The notes under the pieces were generated by a model that was not told the DNA's origin, ran no database searches, and saw only the letters and a program-made list of their open reading frames with translations. Shown one piece after another: positions 24,040 through 32,050 of a stretch of DNA of 64,000 nt. The position numbers and the translations under genes were made by a program. Every line of letters starts with the position of its first letter. The stretch's first letter is position 1. The stretch comes from Paenibacillus sp. An7 (GTDB taxonomy: Bacteria; Bacillota; Bacilli; Paenibacillales; Paenibacillaceae), in contig NZ_WTWX01000001.1 of the NCBI RefSeq assembly GCF_009870785.1, positions 392,065-456,064 of the forward strand, in the 5' to 3' direction.

Positions 24040-24234
24040 TCACGTTGTGAGAGAATTGTGGATGTTATCTCTTTCTGCACGACAAAAAAAACGCCGGATC
24101 AGCCTAACGGCTTCCAGCGCTTTTTCATTCATTATATAGGTAAGATTTCGCCCGTTACCATCTGGCGTCCCGAGAATGGAAGAAGTAATAGAGATCACGA
24201 TACAACAAGCACCACAACCTGTCCTGCATTCCAT
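24040..24234 (-). pseudogene. Truncated YkgJ-like Cys-cluster protein
   Basis: The N-terminus MECRTGCGACCIVISITSSI fits the YkgJ (UPF0153) family of metal-binding CxxCxxCC-type proteins, but homologues continue with further Cys residues, which are absent here. After about 35 codons the frame runs through a strong terminator hairpin (24085-24126), so the last 30 residues are not gene-like. I read it as a gene that has lost its 3' part, possibly still expressed as a short peptide. Confidence 0.5.
24085..24126. terminator. Terminator in the remnant YkgJ-like gene
   Basis: On the minus strand AAAAAGCGCTGG, an inner stem AAGCC/GGCT, then CCGGCG and eight T residues. Read on the plus strand, it also ends with a run of five T, so it may act both ways. 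Confidence 0.7.
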
Positions 24235-24293
24235 TAGGCATCACCACCTCATTAAATGAAGCTTACCAATACAAGTGTATGCGAACGTGAGCT

Positions 24294-25148
24294 TTAAATT
24301 ACATCCTCCATTTCCCATTTCACACGATACCGATGAAGCTGACCTGGTGCTCCTTTAAAAAGAAGCTGTTTCTCTTGAATAAGTGAACGCAGGCGATACT
24401 CTAAAAAATCTTTGCGAAGTGAGTAACCTTCTCTTTTTCTTACGACTTCACTGACTACTTTAGAAGCAGGTACATACTGATCTGGATATAAAGAAGACTG
24501 TTCTATGATTACATTCCGCAGATCTTGATCCAGTGCATCCTCTGCACATAATCTTACATGATCATTCTCCCATATCCGAAAAAGGGCAGGATCGTTTGAA
24601 ATCTGCTCCCAGTCTAATACAAACGCATCTATTTCTTCTTGTGTAATCCAATTGAATTCATCCATTTTATGTAGAAACGGAATATACTCCGAAGCTTTCA
24701 GTTGTGACAAATTTACGGGATTCGTATGAATATTACCTTCCATGTTAGATTCCTTCTGGATTGGATTCACAAGCTTCATATTCATTTTCCGATCTCTAAG
24801 GAGCGAAAGTACAAACCTAACACCGATTTGATCGTGTGCATGATTCCCATGCCATAGGGTTACATTCGTATCCTCTGACAGGGATTGAATCGTCTCTACC
24901 ACTCTTCCCGTTTGATGATCTGGATTGTAGGTATACAATGGCTCATAATTTGATAACCGAGCGGATAGCCAGCGAGTCCGTGTCTTCTCTCCTTCTTTAA
25001 GATGAAGCTGCTTTAGCGGTCCAAAAGCAAACCAGTCATTAAATGAAATCACTTTATGGTTATGCCTTATCTCTGCCTTGTGAAGAGCCGCTTTCAATAT
25101 TCCTTGTTCTTCCATCCCGAACATGATATGTACATGCTGATTGGTCAA
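24294..25148 (-). CDS. DUF1835 domain protein (second copy)
   Basis: The 284-aa protein has a DUF1835 domain (VHIMFGMEEQGILKAALHKAEIRHNHKVISFNDWFAFGPL, then TLWHGNHAHDQIGVRFVL) and a C-terminal DUF3658-like helical region (EYRLRSLIQEKQLLFKGAPGQLHRYRVK). The family is common in Firmicutes and has no known function. The start is TTG, 7 nt after GAGGTGG. A related gene lies 23 nt upstream on the same strand, so the two form an operon of diverged duplicates. Confidence 0.75.
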   Translation of the reverse strand: MTNQHVHIMFGMEEQGILKAALHKAEIRHNHKVISFNDWFAFGPLKQLHLKEGEKTRTRWLSARLSNYEPLYTYNPDHQTGRVVETIQSLSEDTNVTLWHGNHAHDQIGVRFVLSLLRDRKMNMKLVNPIQKESNMEGNIHTNPVNLSQLKASEYIPFLHKMDEFNWITQEEIDAFVLDWEQISNDPALFRIWENDHVRLCAEDALDQDLRNVIIEQSSLYPDQYVPASKVVSEVVRKREGYSLRKDFLEYRLRSLIQEKQLLFKGAPGQLHRYRVKWEMEDVI

Positions 25149-25171
25149 GGGCTGTCCACCTCTTTTTCAAT

Positions 25172-26305
25172 TCATTTTGTCGGTTTGATATAAAAGCGAT
25201 AGAGAGCAGTAGGTGCTCCTATAAAATCAAGTCTTCTCTTACCAATGAGTTCTCTTATTCGGTATTCAAAGAACATAGCATCCATGAGTTCAGGATACTG
25301 TTTCATTAAGATTCCTGCAATATGTCCTGCTTTAATGTAGTCCCCTTTCTTGTCGTTTTCATCGATGGTATCTATACTGTTATAAACCTCATTAATTACG
25401 CTCATGATTCGTTCATCATAAGCATCGATCGGCAGAAACTGAAATTCGCCCTGCCTCCAAATCCGAAGGTTCTCTTCTCTTCTTGAAAGCTGAAGCCATT
25501 CTCTAGCATATTCTTTTTTCTCTTCATCTGACAGCAAATAAGGACGCTCATCAAGAATGAGTGGCACTACTTTAATGGTGTCCATCTGTCCGAATGCCAT
25601 GAGCGGCAATTCTTCTTCTCCTTCTGCAGAACTCTTTCCCTTCGCATCTTCACTCTCTACCATATGAAATGAATCTACCGCATTGATTACTCTTACTTCT
25701 GCCTGTACGTCTCGCAGGATATAGAGCATGAGTCTTAGAAAAATCTGCTCATGAGCCGTATTTCCAATCCAGATCGTAATTACTTTATCAGCAGGAATTT
25801 GCTTCAAAACAGGCTGAATGGAAGAAATATAATTATGGCGGTGGAAAAGAAAACACTCGTGACCCAGCTCATTTGTTAGCCACATCATTCTTTCCATTTC
25901 CTCTTGACGTCCCATGAGATCCGAGAGAGGTCCAATCGAGAGATTATCCTCTATACTAAACACCACATAGTTCCGTGGCACCCCTGCTTTTGATAAAGAA
26001 ACTTTGAGCAAACCTTCAGCTGATGAGCTCGGGGCAATATGAATATACTTTGGAGCCCCTTCTTCTGAGAAAGAACGAACCTGCGACTTTACAAGCGCGT
26101 CACTCCACTCACTAGTTATTTTCTCAGCAAGCATCATACCGTGAGTTCCATCTTCTTCTTGCTCTGTTTTACACGCTTGCAATACAAACCCTACAAACTG
26201 CTCTAGTTCATAGGGCTTCATTAACCCAACCTCTCTTGCAAATTGATCTTTAACTCTACTCTCCCCCTTTTCGTACAGAAATCTAAGTAAATCTCTAACG
26301 GGCAT
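25172..26305 (-). CDS. DUF1835 domain protein (first copy)
   Basis: The 377-aa protein has an extra N-terminal helical region of about 85 residues, then DUF1835 (IHIAPSSSAEGLLKVSLSKAGVPRNYVVFSIEDNLSIGPL; VITIWIGNTAHEQIFLRLMLYILRD) and the same C-terminal motif as its neighbour (FEYRIRELIGKRRLDFIGAPTALYRFYIK). The ATG at 26305 lacks a ribosome site; an in-frame ATG at 26221 has GAGAGG 8 nt before it and could be the true start. Function unknown. Confidence 0.72.
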   Translation of the reverse strand: MPVRDLLRFLYEKGESRVKDQFAREVGLMKPYELEQFVGFVLQACKTEQEEDGTHGMMLAEKITSEWSDALVKSQVRSFSEEGAPKYIHIAPSSSAEGLLKVSLSKAGVPRNYVVFSIEDNLSIGPLSDLMGRQEEMERMMWLTNELGHECFLFHRHNYISSIQPVLKQIPADKVITIWIGNTAHEQIFLRLMLYILRDVQAEVRVINAVDSFHMVESEDAKGKSSAEGEEELPLMAFGQMDTIKVVPLILDERPYLLSDEEKKEYAREWLQLSRREENLRIWRQGEFQFLPIDAYDERIMSVINEVYNSIDTIDENDKKGDYIKAGHIAGILMKQYPELMDAMFFEYRIRELIGKRRLDFIGAPTALYRFYIKPTK

Positions 26306-26379
26306 TACGTTATTATCTATATAGATATGCTATGGACGCTTCTTTTTCCTTCTTCATGAGCAAAAAAGCACGAATTTAA

Positions 26380-27306
26380 TCAAATTACAGCTGGCCTCTT
26401 CCATAGGAGTGTTTTCTTTTCTATAGAGAGTTCTGCTTCGAGACCCAGTGGAATTGCAATATTCGGGGAACAATGTCCAATATCAAAACCTGCCAGCGCA
26501 GGCCGATTTGCTTTTTTTAAGTAGTCATTTATAACTTCCTCACAAGTAAATGATGATTGATCCGTATTTGGCACACATGCATGAAAATTTCCCACAATAA
26601 TACCTGAAGCCTCCGTCAGTTTTCCAGCTTGCAGTAATTGTCTCAGCATTCGGTCTATTCGGTAAGGTTCTTCCCTAATCTCTTCGATGAGCAGAAGTTT
26701 GTTCCGCGTATCAATTTCATAAGGTGTACTGAGACTCGATACGATGAGCGACAAGTTCCCGCCCACAACGGCACCGCTTGCTGTCCCCTCCACAATGGAA
26801 GTCAGTGTAGAAATCTCTTCCGTATACTCCATCACTATAGGCGAGAACAGCTGCTGAAATCCCGCTAGAGTAAGAGGATGCAGCGAACGATTGTTTAAGG
26901 ATGACAGCATTGGACCATGAAAAGTAATAAGCCCCGTATTCTTATATATCGCCTGATGTAAAAAAGTGATGTCACTGAACCCCCAGAAAATTTTCGGGTT
27001 GTGCTTAATACAATCATAATCAAGCAAATCCGCAATTCGGGCTGTCCCGTACCCCCCGCGCGCACATATAATGGCCTTGATCTCTGGATTCTGAAACATA
27101 TCGTTTAATTCTCTAGCCCTTTCTTCATCCGTCCCTGCTAAGTAACCATACTCACGAAATAGGCTTTGACCGATTTCCACTCTTAGACCCATTTGAGTAA
27201 AATATTCTGTACTCCTTAGCATTTCTACTGGATCTGCATAACTGGCTAGTGCGGTAATTCCTATCAGATCTCCAGGATTAAGTCTCGCTGGATAGATGAT
27301 ATCCAT
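26380..27306 (-). CDS. LD-carboxypeptidase (peptidase family S66)
   Basis: The 308-aa cytosolic serine peptidase of the LdcA/MccF family cleaves the terminal D-Ala from tetrapeptide muropeptides or hydrolyses microcin-like amides. Family signatures: ICARGGYGTARIADLLDYD and WGFSDITFLH with the nucleophile Ser, then GPML; the late HCSPNIAIPLG contains the catalytic His. I start at the ATG at 27306, which has AAAGGG 8 nt upstream, rather than a GTG three codons earlier. It is divergent from an MFS gene. Confidence 0.85.
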   Translation of the reverse strand: MDIIYPARLNPGDLIGITALASYADPVEMLRSTEYFTQMGLRVEIGQSLFREYGYLAGTDEERARELNDMFQNPEIKAIICARGGYGTARIADLLDYDCIKHNPKIFWGFSDITFLHQAIYKNTGLITFHGPMLSSLNNRSLHPLTLAGFQQLFSPIVMEYTEEISTLTSIVEGTASGAVVGGNLSLIVSSLSTPYEIDTRNKLLLIEEIREEPYRIDRMLRQLLQAGKLTEASGIIVGNFHACVPNTDQSSFTCEEVINDYLKKANRPALAGFDIGHCSPNIAIPLGLEAELSIEKKTLLWKRPAVI

Positions 27307-27379
27307 ATTCCTCACCCTTTCGTAAACCTTGACTTTCCTCCTCTTCCAGTTCTTAATAGAAAAGACAGGAGGATTCTAC

Positions 27380-28690
27380 ATGACACTTATGCGCAATATC
27401 AAAGCAGAGATTACAAGCTGGCCTCGTAATATCCAGCTTTTTTTCCTTGCTAATATTCTTTATCAGATGGGTGGTGGGATGTTTTCCGTTCTCTATAATT
27501 TGTACATTCAAGATCTGGGGTTTGATGTCTCGATGAACGGCAGGGTCATTAGTATTCAGTCTATTGCTACTGCACTCCTGTTTATTCCCATCGGGCTGTT
27601 GGGAGACAAGATGAGCCGCAAACCGATCCTCATTATGGGGGCGTTGTTTAGTGGAATGACGTTTATGGGACGCTCTTTTGTGGAGGGTGAAGCCAGTATC
27701 CTCTTTCTTGCTGCTTCTTCTGGTTTATTTGCTTCCTTCTTTCAAGTACTGGCTATTCCTTTCCTAGCAGCCAATGTAACGAAAGACAACAGACTACGAT
27801 TGTTTAGTATTCATGCCTCGCTTGTACTTGCAGCCCAAGTTATCGGAAGTCTTGGCGGAGGCATTCTCGCGGATGTACTGAAATCAGCAGGAATGAGCAG
27901 TATAGTAAGCTTGCAGTATGTACTTCTTACAGGCGGAATGGCTACTGTTCTTGGCACGTTACCGTTATTTTTGGTTAGAGAATCCGCTATACATAATAAG
28001 CAGCCTGCCCTGATTCCTAAACAGCTTGATCTTGACTCAGCATCAAAAATAGAAATACATAATCAAAAATCTACTGCTTCGGATTGGAAATTCATCCGTT
28101 TGTTTTTCTTTACCCAACTGTTAATCGGAACAGGTTCAGGTCTTGTCGTCCCTTACTTAAACCTATACTTTACCGACAGATTCAGTATCAGCCTTAGTCT
28201 GATGAGTATCCTAATCTCGCTTGGACAAATCATGACCATCGTATCGATGATGATTGGTCCTTCGCTCGCTAACAAAGTCGGACCGGTAAAAGCAGTCGTT
28301 ATATTCCAAATTCTCTCTCTTCCATTTCTATTATTAACCGGATACACCTATTCGCTTGTTATGGCATCCGTGAGTTTTCTGTTTAGACAAGCTTTGATGA
28401 ATGCAGCAAATCCTATTTTTTCTTCTCTATTAATTGATCATGTGTCTGAAAAAAGAAGAGGGATTGCTAATTCTCTCATGCAGACCGCCTTTATGATCGG
28501 ATGGGCTACGATGGGCCCTGTTCAATCTTATTTTGTGACTGCCTTTGGCAGCTATAAGGGATATGCTGTTACTTTTACGATTACAGGTCTCCTCTATGTG
28601 AGTGCTTCTGCTTTCTTCTATCTCATGTTACGTGATAAACGTAAATCGATGCCGTATAGGGCTTCGTTAAACCAAGGAGCGGCTGAATAA
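27380..28690 (+). CDS. MFS transporter, 12-helix
   Basis: The 436-aa major facilitator protein shows the early GGGMFSVLYNLYIQDLGFD helix, motif A-like GLLGDKMSRKPIL, a charged central loop near residue 210 and 12 hydrophobic segments. The substrate cannot be predicted; a sugar or drug exporter is possible. Earlier in-frame codons exist from 27329, but ACAGGAGG lies 7 nt before the ATG at 27380. It is a single gene with a terminator at 28716-28763. Confidence 0.85.
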   Translation: MTLMRNIKAEITSWPRNIQLFFLANILYQMGGGMFSVLYNLYIQDLGFDVSMNGRVISIQSIATALLFIPIGLLGDKMSRKPILIMGALFSGMTFMGRSFVEGEASILFLAASSGLFASFFQVLAIPFLAANVTKDNRLRLFSIHASLVLAAQVIGSLGGGILADVLKSAGMSSIVSLQYVLLTGGMATVLGTLPLFLVRESAIHNKQPALIPKQLDLDSASKIEIHNQKSTASDWKFIRLFFFTQLLIGTGSGLVVPYLNLYFTDRFSISLSLMSILISLGQIMTIVSMMIGPSLANKVGPVKAVVIFQILSLPFLLLTGYTYSLVMASVSFLFRQALMNAANPIFSSLLIDHVSEKRRGIANSLMQTAFMIGWATMGPVQSYFVTAFGSYKGYAVTFTITGLLYVSASAFFYLMLRDKRKSMPYRASLNQGAAE

Positions 28691-28715
28691 GAATAAGAAA
28701 ATAGCAGTATACAAA

Positions 28716-28763
28716 AAAAGCAATGACCCGGGCTTCTCTTTCAGAAACCTTGTCATTGCTTTT
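28716..28763. terminator. Terminator, MFS gene / hydrolase gene
   Basis: A perfect 12-bp stem AAAAGCAATGAC/GTCATTGCTTTT (28716-28727 with 28752-28763) with T-rich flanks on both strands, between convergent genes. Confidence 0.8.
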
Positions 28764-28785
28764 CCTTTTATAAATTTCTGATAAG

Positions 28786-29631
28786 TTATTCAGTATTAAT
28801 ATAACGATAGGCGACTGCAAGCCGATCTGCAATATGGTTCACGACTTTTTTATCTTTCATGTAACTGGTGTGGCATAATGGATTCCAAAAAGTAAACAGA
28901 TTTCCAACATTAATATTCACATCTGCCTTAACTGCCTTCTCATAAGCCGGATCAATCTCTCGAAGGGGATAACCCAAAATATCATCTTTGTCGTAAAAGT
29001 TAACCCATTCTCCTTCCAGACCAGGATACAATTCTTCCCCTCCTAATGAAGGAACACGAATCGGTTTGCTAAAGTCACGATAACGAAGGCTCCAGAGAGG
29101 CAACGTAGTTCCGAGTGAATAAAAATGAGTCAGCGTTTCTCCCCGTTCCAGTGGAGAAGTTATATCTATAATTCCAGGAAAATGCCTTGAAGTAAACTGC
29201 AGATCGTAGAAAAAATTACTAGCAATCACAGTGCCTAAACTATGGGAAACAACGAAAAGGGGAGCCGTATTACCTATACGCTTGGATAAACGGTGGAGTG
29301 CATTACTAATGGATTGATGGACCGCGTCATAATTCTGTCCGTTCGTATCTACGGGCTGGTAGGCAACAGCATCGGCTAGATAATATACTAAATATCTTCT
29401 AAGTTTTTTGAATCGCAGTTTTTTATTCAGAACCAAATCACGATAGATCCTTTCCTCATCTTCACCAAAAACATCTCCCCAATACACAGGTTCAACATCA
29501 ATATATGGATTGGAGGAAGGAGCATTCATCATACCGGCAAACGCCTTATCTAGTTTTTTCATGAACTTGAGCGCGAACTCCTTCTTCTGGAGGCCGAGAC
29601 CATGGATAACAATAACCCCAATCTTTTGCAT
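28786..29631 (-). CDS. Alpha/beta-hydrolase-like protein
   Basis: The 281-aa protein opens with GVIVIHGLGLQKKEF, an oxyanion-loop-like HGLG, and has the nucleophile elbow VSHSLGTVIAS (Ser in S-x-S-x-G form). A His suitable for the triad lies near the C-terminus (CHTSYM or VVNHIAD). It has no signal peptide. It resembles hydrolases annotated as lipases or esterases without known substrate. GGGAAGGAG precedes the ATG. Confidence 0.65.
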   Translation of the reverse strand: MQKIGVIVIHGLGLQKKEFALKFMKKLDKAFAGMMNAPSSNPYIDVEPVYWGDVFGEDEERIYRDLVLNKKLRFKKLRRYLVYYLADAVAYQPVDTNGQNYDAVHQSISNALHRLSKRIGNTAPLFVVSHSLGTVIASNFFYDLQFTSRHFPGIIDITSPLERGETLTHFYSLGTTLPLWSLRYRDFSKPIRVPSLGGEELYPGLEGEWVNFYDKDDILGYPLREIDPAYEKAVKADVNINVGNLFTFWNPLCHTSYMKDKKVVNHIADRLAVAYRYINTE

Positions 29632-29783
29632 CTAGCTTCACTCCTTCCCATCTTCACACTCATAAAGACAAGATTAATGACTTGATAGCATAGCAGATGT
29701 ACTGGGTATTTACGGTTCCCCTCGATTATATAAAATATGGATAAATAAGGTAAATACCTCAAGTCCTTATTATTTAAACTCAG

Positions 29784-30710
29784 TTAGATGTTTAAAATCG
29801 CAATCGTCCCTGTTACTGTCAGCGTACTCAGAAGTGTCGAAAAAAAGACCGTCTGAGATGAAAATTCTGGTTCATTGTCAAACTGAACAGCCAGAATCAT
29901 ACTGCTAAGCGAAGTCGGTACAGAGGATGATACGATAAGCGCTTTTGCAACCAGCCCATCGATTCCAAGAAGCAGCACCGTGAGTGCCGCTAATAGAGGA
30001 CCCCCAATAAGTCTCATGGCGACCGAGATGGCTACGCTTAGACTCCCCTTTTTTGCAAATGTCCATTTCATAGCTCCCAGCTGTACACCAAGTGTTAGAA
30101 GTGCCATCCCGATAAAGGCAGCGTACAAATAATGAAGCGGGATTTGAATCGTACTTGGGAGCTCAACCCCGAAAATACGGAGTAAAAATGCGAGCGGAAT
30201 CGCATAAATAACAGGTTGACCGGCAATGGTTCGCAAGATTGCTCTTCTATTCACCTGGTGGGCATTTACGCTGTAAATTCCATAGGTATTGGGTAAAAAC
30301 GACTGAAGCATCAGGATAATTACCTGAACTCCGAGTGTTAACGGATTACCCGAAAAAGCTAGCTCATTAATAGGGAGTCCATAGTTCGCACTATTGGCAA
30401 ATAATACACTGTTCCTCATCGCCGCCGGCATTCCCCCTTCGAGTCTGAGGAGTCTAATCACAAGGGAACAAAGGAGATATTGCATGAGCATAAACAGAAC
30501 AAAGAAGCCCATCACTTGTCCAAACAAAGCCATTGAAATGTCCGTTGAGTATAAGAGATTAAAAACAACGGCAGGTGATAAAATATAGAAATTGATATTC
30601 GATAGTGTCTTAATATCGAGTCCTCTGGTTCGCTGGACAATGAATCCAATCGTCATGACGAAAAATAGAGGAATTACGTTATTAAGCAGGATGGATAAGA
30701 ACAAAGTCAT
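29784..30710 (-). CDS. AEC-family permease
   Basis: The 308-aa protein has ten hydrophobic segments with the central loop and repeated pattern of the auxin efflux carrier (AEC/bile-arsenite-riboflavin) family, e.g. FANSANYGLPINELAFSG and a C-terminal ASSVPTSLSSMILAVQFDNEP. Members export or import organic acids such as malate. GGAGG precedes the ATG. No neighbouring enzyme suggests the substrate. Confidence 0.82.
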   Translation of the reverse strand: MTLFLSILLNNVIPLFFVMTIGFIVQRTRGLDIKTLSNINFYILSPAVVFNLLYSTDISMALFGQVMGFFVLFMLMQYLLCSLVIRLLRLEGGMPAAMRNSVLFANSANYGLPINELAFSGNPLTLGVQVIILMLQSFLPNTYGIYSVNAHQVNRRAILRTIAGQPVIYAIPLAFLLRIFGVELPSTIQIPLHYLYAAFIGMALLTLGVQLGAMKWTFAKKGSLSVAISVAMRLIGGPLLAALTVLLLGIDGLVAKALIVSSSVPTSLSSMILAVQFDNEPEFSSQTVFFSTLLSTLTVTGTIAILNI

Positions 30711-30855
30711 AACTGCATAAACCTCCAGATGGAAAAATTAACTATCCGTCATTATAGCATGTTTGTAAACGCATCCTTGACCTCTTATGTATAAACATTC
30801 TAAAATGGTACCACCATCGATTATTATTTATAATAAATAGAACGGGAGTGGCTTA

Positions 30856-31137
30856 TTGGAACTCGAATTCGTTTTGCTACTAGTCGCATGTTCGATCCTC
30901 TTATCATTTTTATTCCACCGCATTGATATGACAAGGAACACGAAGAAAGACAGGAACAAAACGGTATTTGGAAGAATCTTTATTGTTTCAATTATTATCA
31001 TTGTTGCTGGTCTCATCGTGGGAGCATGGAATGGGCTTCTTATTTCTGCAATTGGAGTCCATCTGCTCATTCCTTCGATTTCCGCGTTATTCATGAATTT
31101 AATTTTAAAAAAATACTCGAATAAAAGTCATAAGTAG
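30856..31137 (+). CDS. Small membrane protein, 93 aa
   Basis: Three hydrophobic helices (LEFVLLLVACSILLSFLF, IFIVSIIIIVAGLIVG, LLISAIGVHLLIP) and a basic C-terminus. The start is TTG with GGGAG 7 nt upstream. The opposite strand has an open frame (30828-31094) with no ribosome site, which is a shadow. Unknown function. Confidence 0.6.
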   Translation: MELEFVLLLVACSILLSFLFHRIDMTRNTKKDRNKTVFGRIFIVSIIIIVAGLIVGAWNGLLISAIGVHLLIPSISALFMNLILKKYSNKSHK

Positions 31138-31153
31138 ATTCTCAAATTTTTTA

Positions 31154-31254
31154 AAAAAAGCCGGCACGCAAACCTGATCTGAATTGCACTCTGTTAGAAC
31201 AATCTAACAACCGAAAGGTGCAATTCAATCAAAGGAATGCATGCTGGCTTTTTT
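31154..31254. terminator. Long nested hairpin, small membrane gene / treR
   Basis: Three nested stems: outer 17 bp with two imperfect pairs (31154-31170 with 31238-31254), middle perfect 10 bp TGAATTGCAC/GTGCAATTCA (31180-31189 with 31218-31227), inner TGTTAG/CTAACA (31192-31197 with 31204-31209). A- and T-runs flank it, so it ends both convergent genes. It overlaps the treR stop codon. At about 100 nt it is far larger than a usual terminator. Confidence 0.7.
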
Positions 31255-31984
31255 AGAATGATAACGTGTTTTCTCTTCTTGCAAAATCAACAAACTGAAA
31301 TTTATCCAAACGATGTCTGGATTCAGAATATTGAAACAACGTAGTATCTTCAAGATGAACATAGCCGCGAACGACTACCACATGTGTATCTTCACCAATA
31401 TCCATGTACTCGTAGTCCATGCTTGTGGCACGTTCAACCGAAATCACTTTTTTAGCATAGCTGATTTTTAGATTCAGTTCTTTTTCCAAATACTCATATA
31501 TGGACTGTCCAGTAATCTCCTTAGACAGATGAGGAACAACTGAAGCCAGTAAGAAATCGATATCCAGTATAATTCGTTCTCCGTCTATTTCCCTGGCTCG
31601 AACGACCCTCCATACTTTTGTATCTGCCGAGATCTGAAGCTGCTTCGAAATAAACTCCCCTGCATGAGTACATTCCGTAACATATACAAGGGTATTACTC
31701 AGCTTACCCATCCGTTCTGACATTTCTTTATAACTGACCAGCCCGCTCACAGGAAAATTATAACGATCTCTTTCAAGAACGAAGGAGCCTTTTCCTTTTA
31801 CTTTATGGATGTAACCATTCTGAGCAAGTAAGTTTAAGCCTTTGCGCACCGTTTCTCGCGTGATTTCATAGTGTTGTGCCAATTCATGTTCAGAGGGCAG
31901 CTTACTTCCTGGTGCAAGAATTCCTGAGTCGATCTTTTCCGCGAAATCTTTATACAGAGTTACAAAAATATTATTCATCATCAT
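31253..31984 (-). CDS. treR: Trehalose operon repressor, GntR family
   Basis: The 243-aa protein has a GntR helix-turn-helix (KLPSEHELAQHYEITRETVRKGLNLLAQNGYIHKVKGKGSFVL) and a UTRA effector domain (GRP..LVSYKEMSERMG to LFQYSESRHRLDKF). Its place after treC-treP and the two TreR-type operators ahead of treC identify it as the trehalose-6-phosphate-responsive repressor. Three consecutive ATG codons occur at the start; I use the first. A possible cre site lies just upstream. Confidence 0.9.
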   Translation of the reverse strand: MMMNNIFVTLYKDFAEKIDSGILAPGSKLPSEHELAQHYEITRETVRKGLNLLAQNGYIHKVKGKGSFVLERDRYNFPVSGLVSYKEMSERMGKLSNTLVYVTECTHAGEFISKQLQISADTKVWRVVRAREIDGERIILDIDFLLASVVPHLSKEITGQSIYEYLEKELNLKISYAKKVISVERATSMDYEYMDIGEDTHVVVVRGYVHLEDTTLFQYSESRHRLDKFQFVDFARRENTLSF

Positions 31985-32013
31985 ATCACCAATCGTATTG
32001 TATCACGTTTTTA

Positions 32014-32027
32014 TGAAAATGATTACA
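32014..32027. promoter_or_regulatory. Possible cre site between treP and treR
   Basis: TGAAAATGATTACA matches the catabolite-repression consensus TGWAANCGNTNWCA at all but one position. It lies 30 nt upstream of treR. Chance matches are possible. Confidence 0.3.
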
Positions 32028-32050
32028 ACTCAGATGACGCATTACTTACT

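Noticed and set aside
30828..31094. 88-codon minus frame
   Set aside because: Shadow of the small membrane protein at 30856-31137, without a ribosome site.
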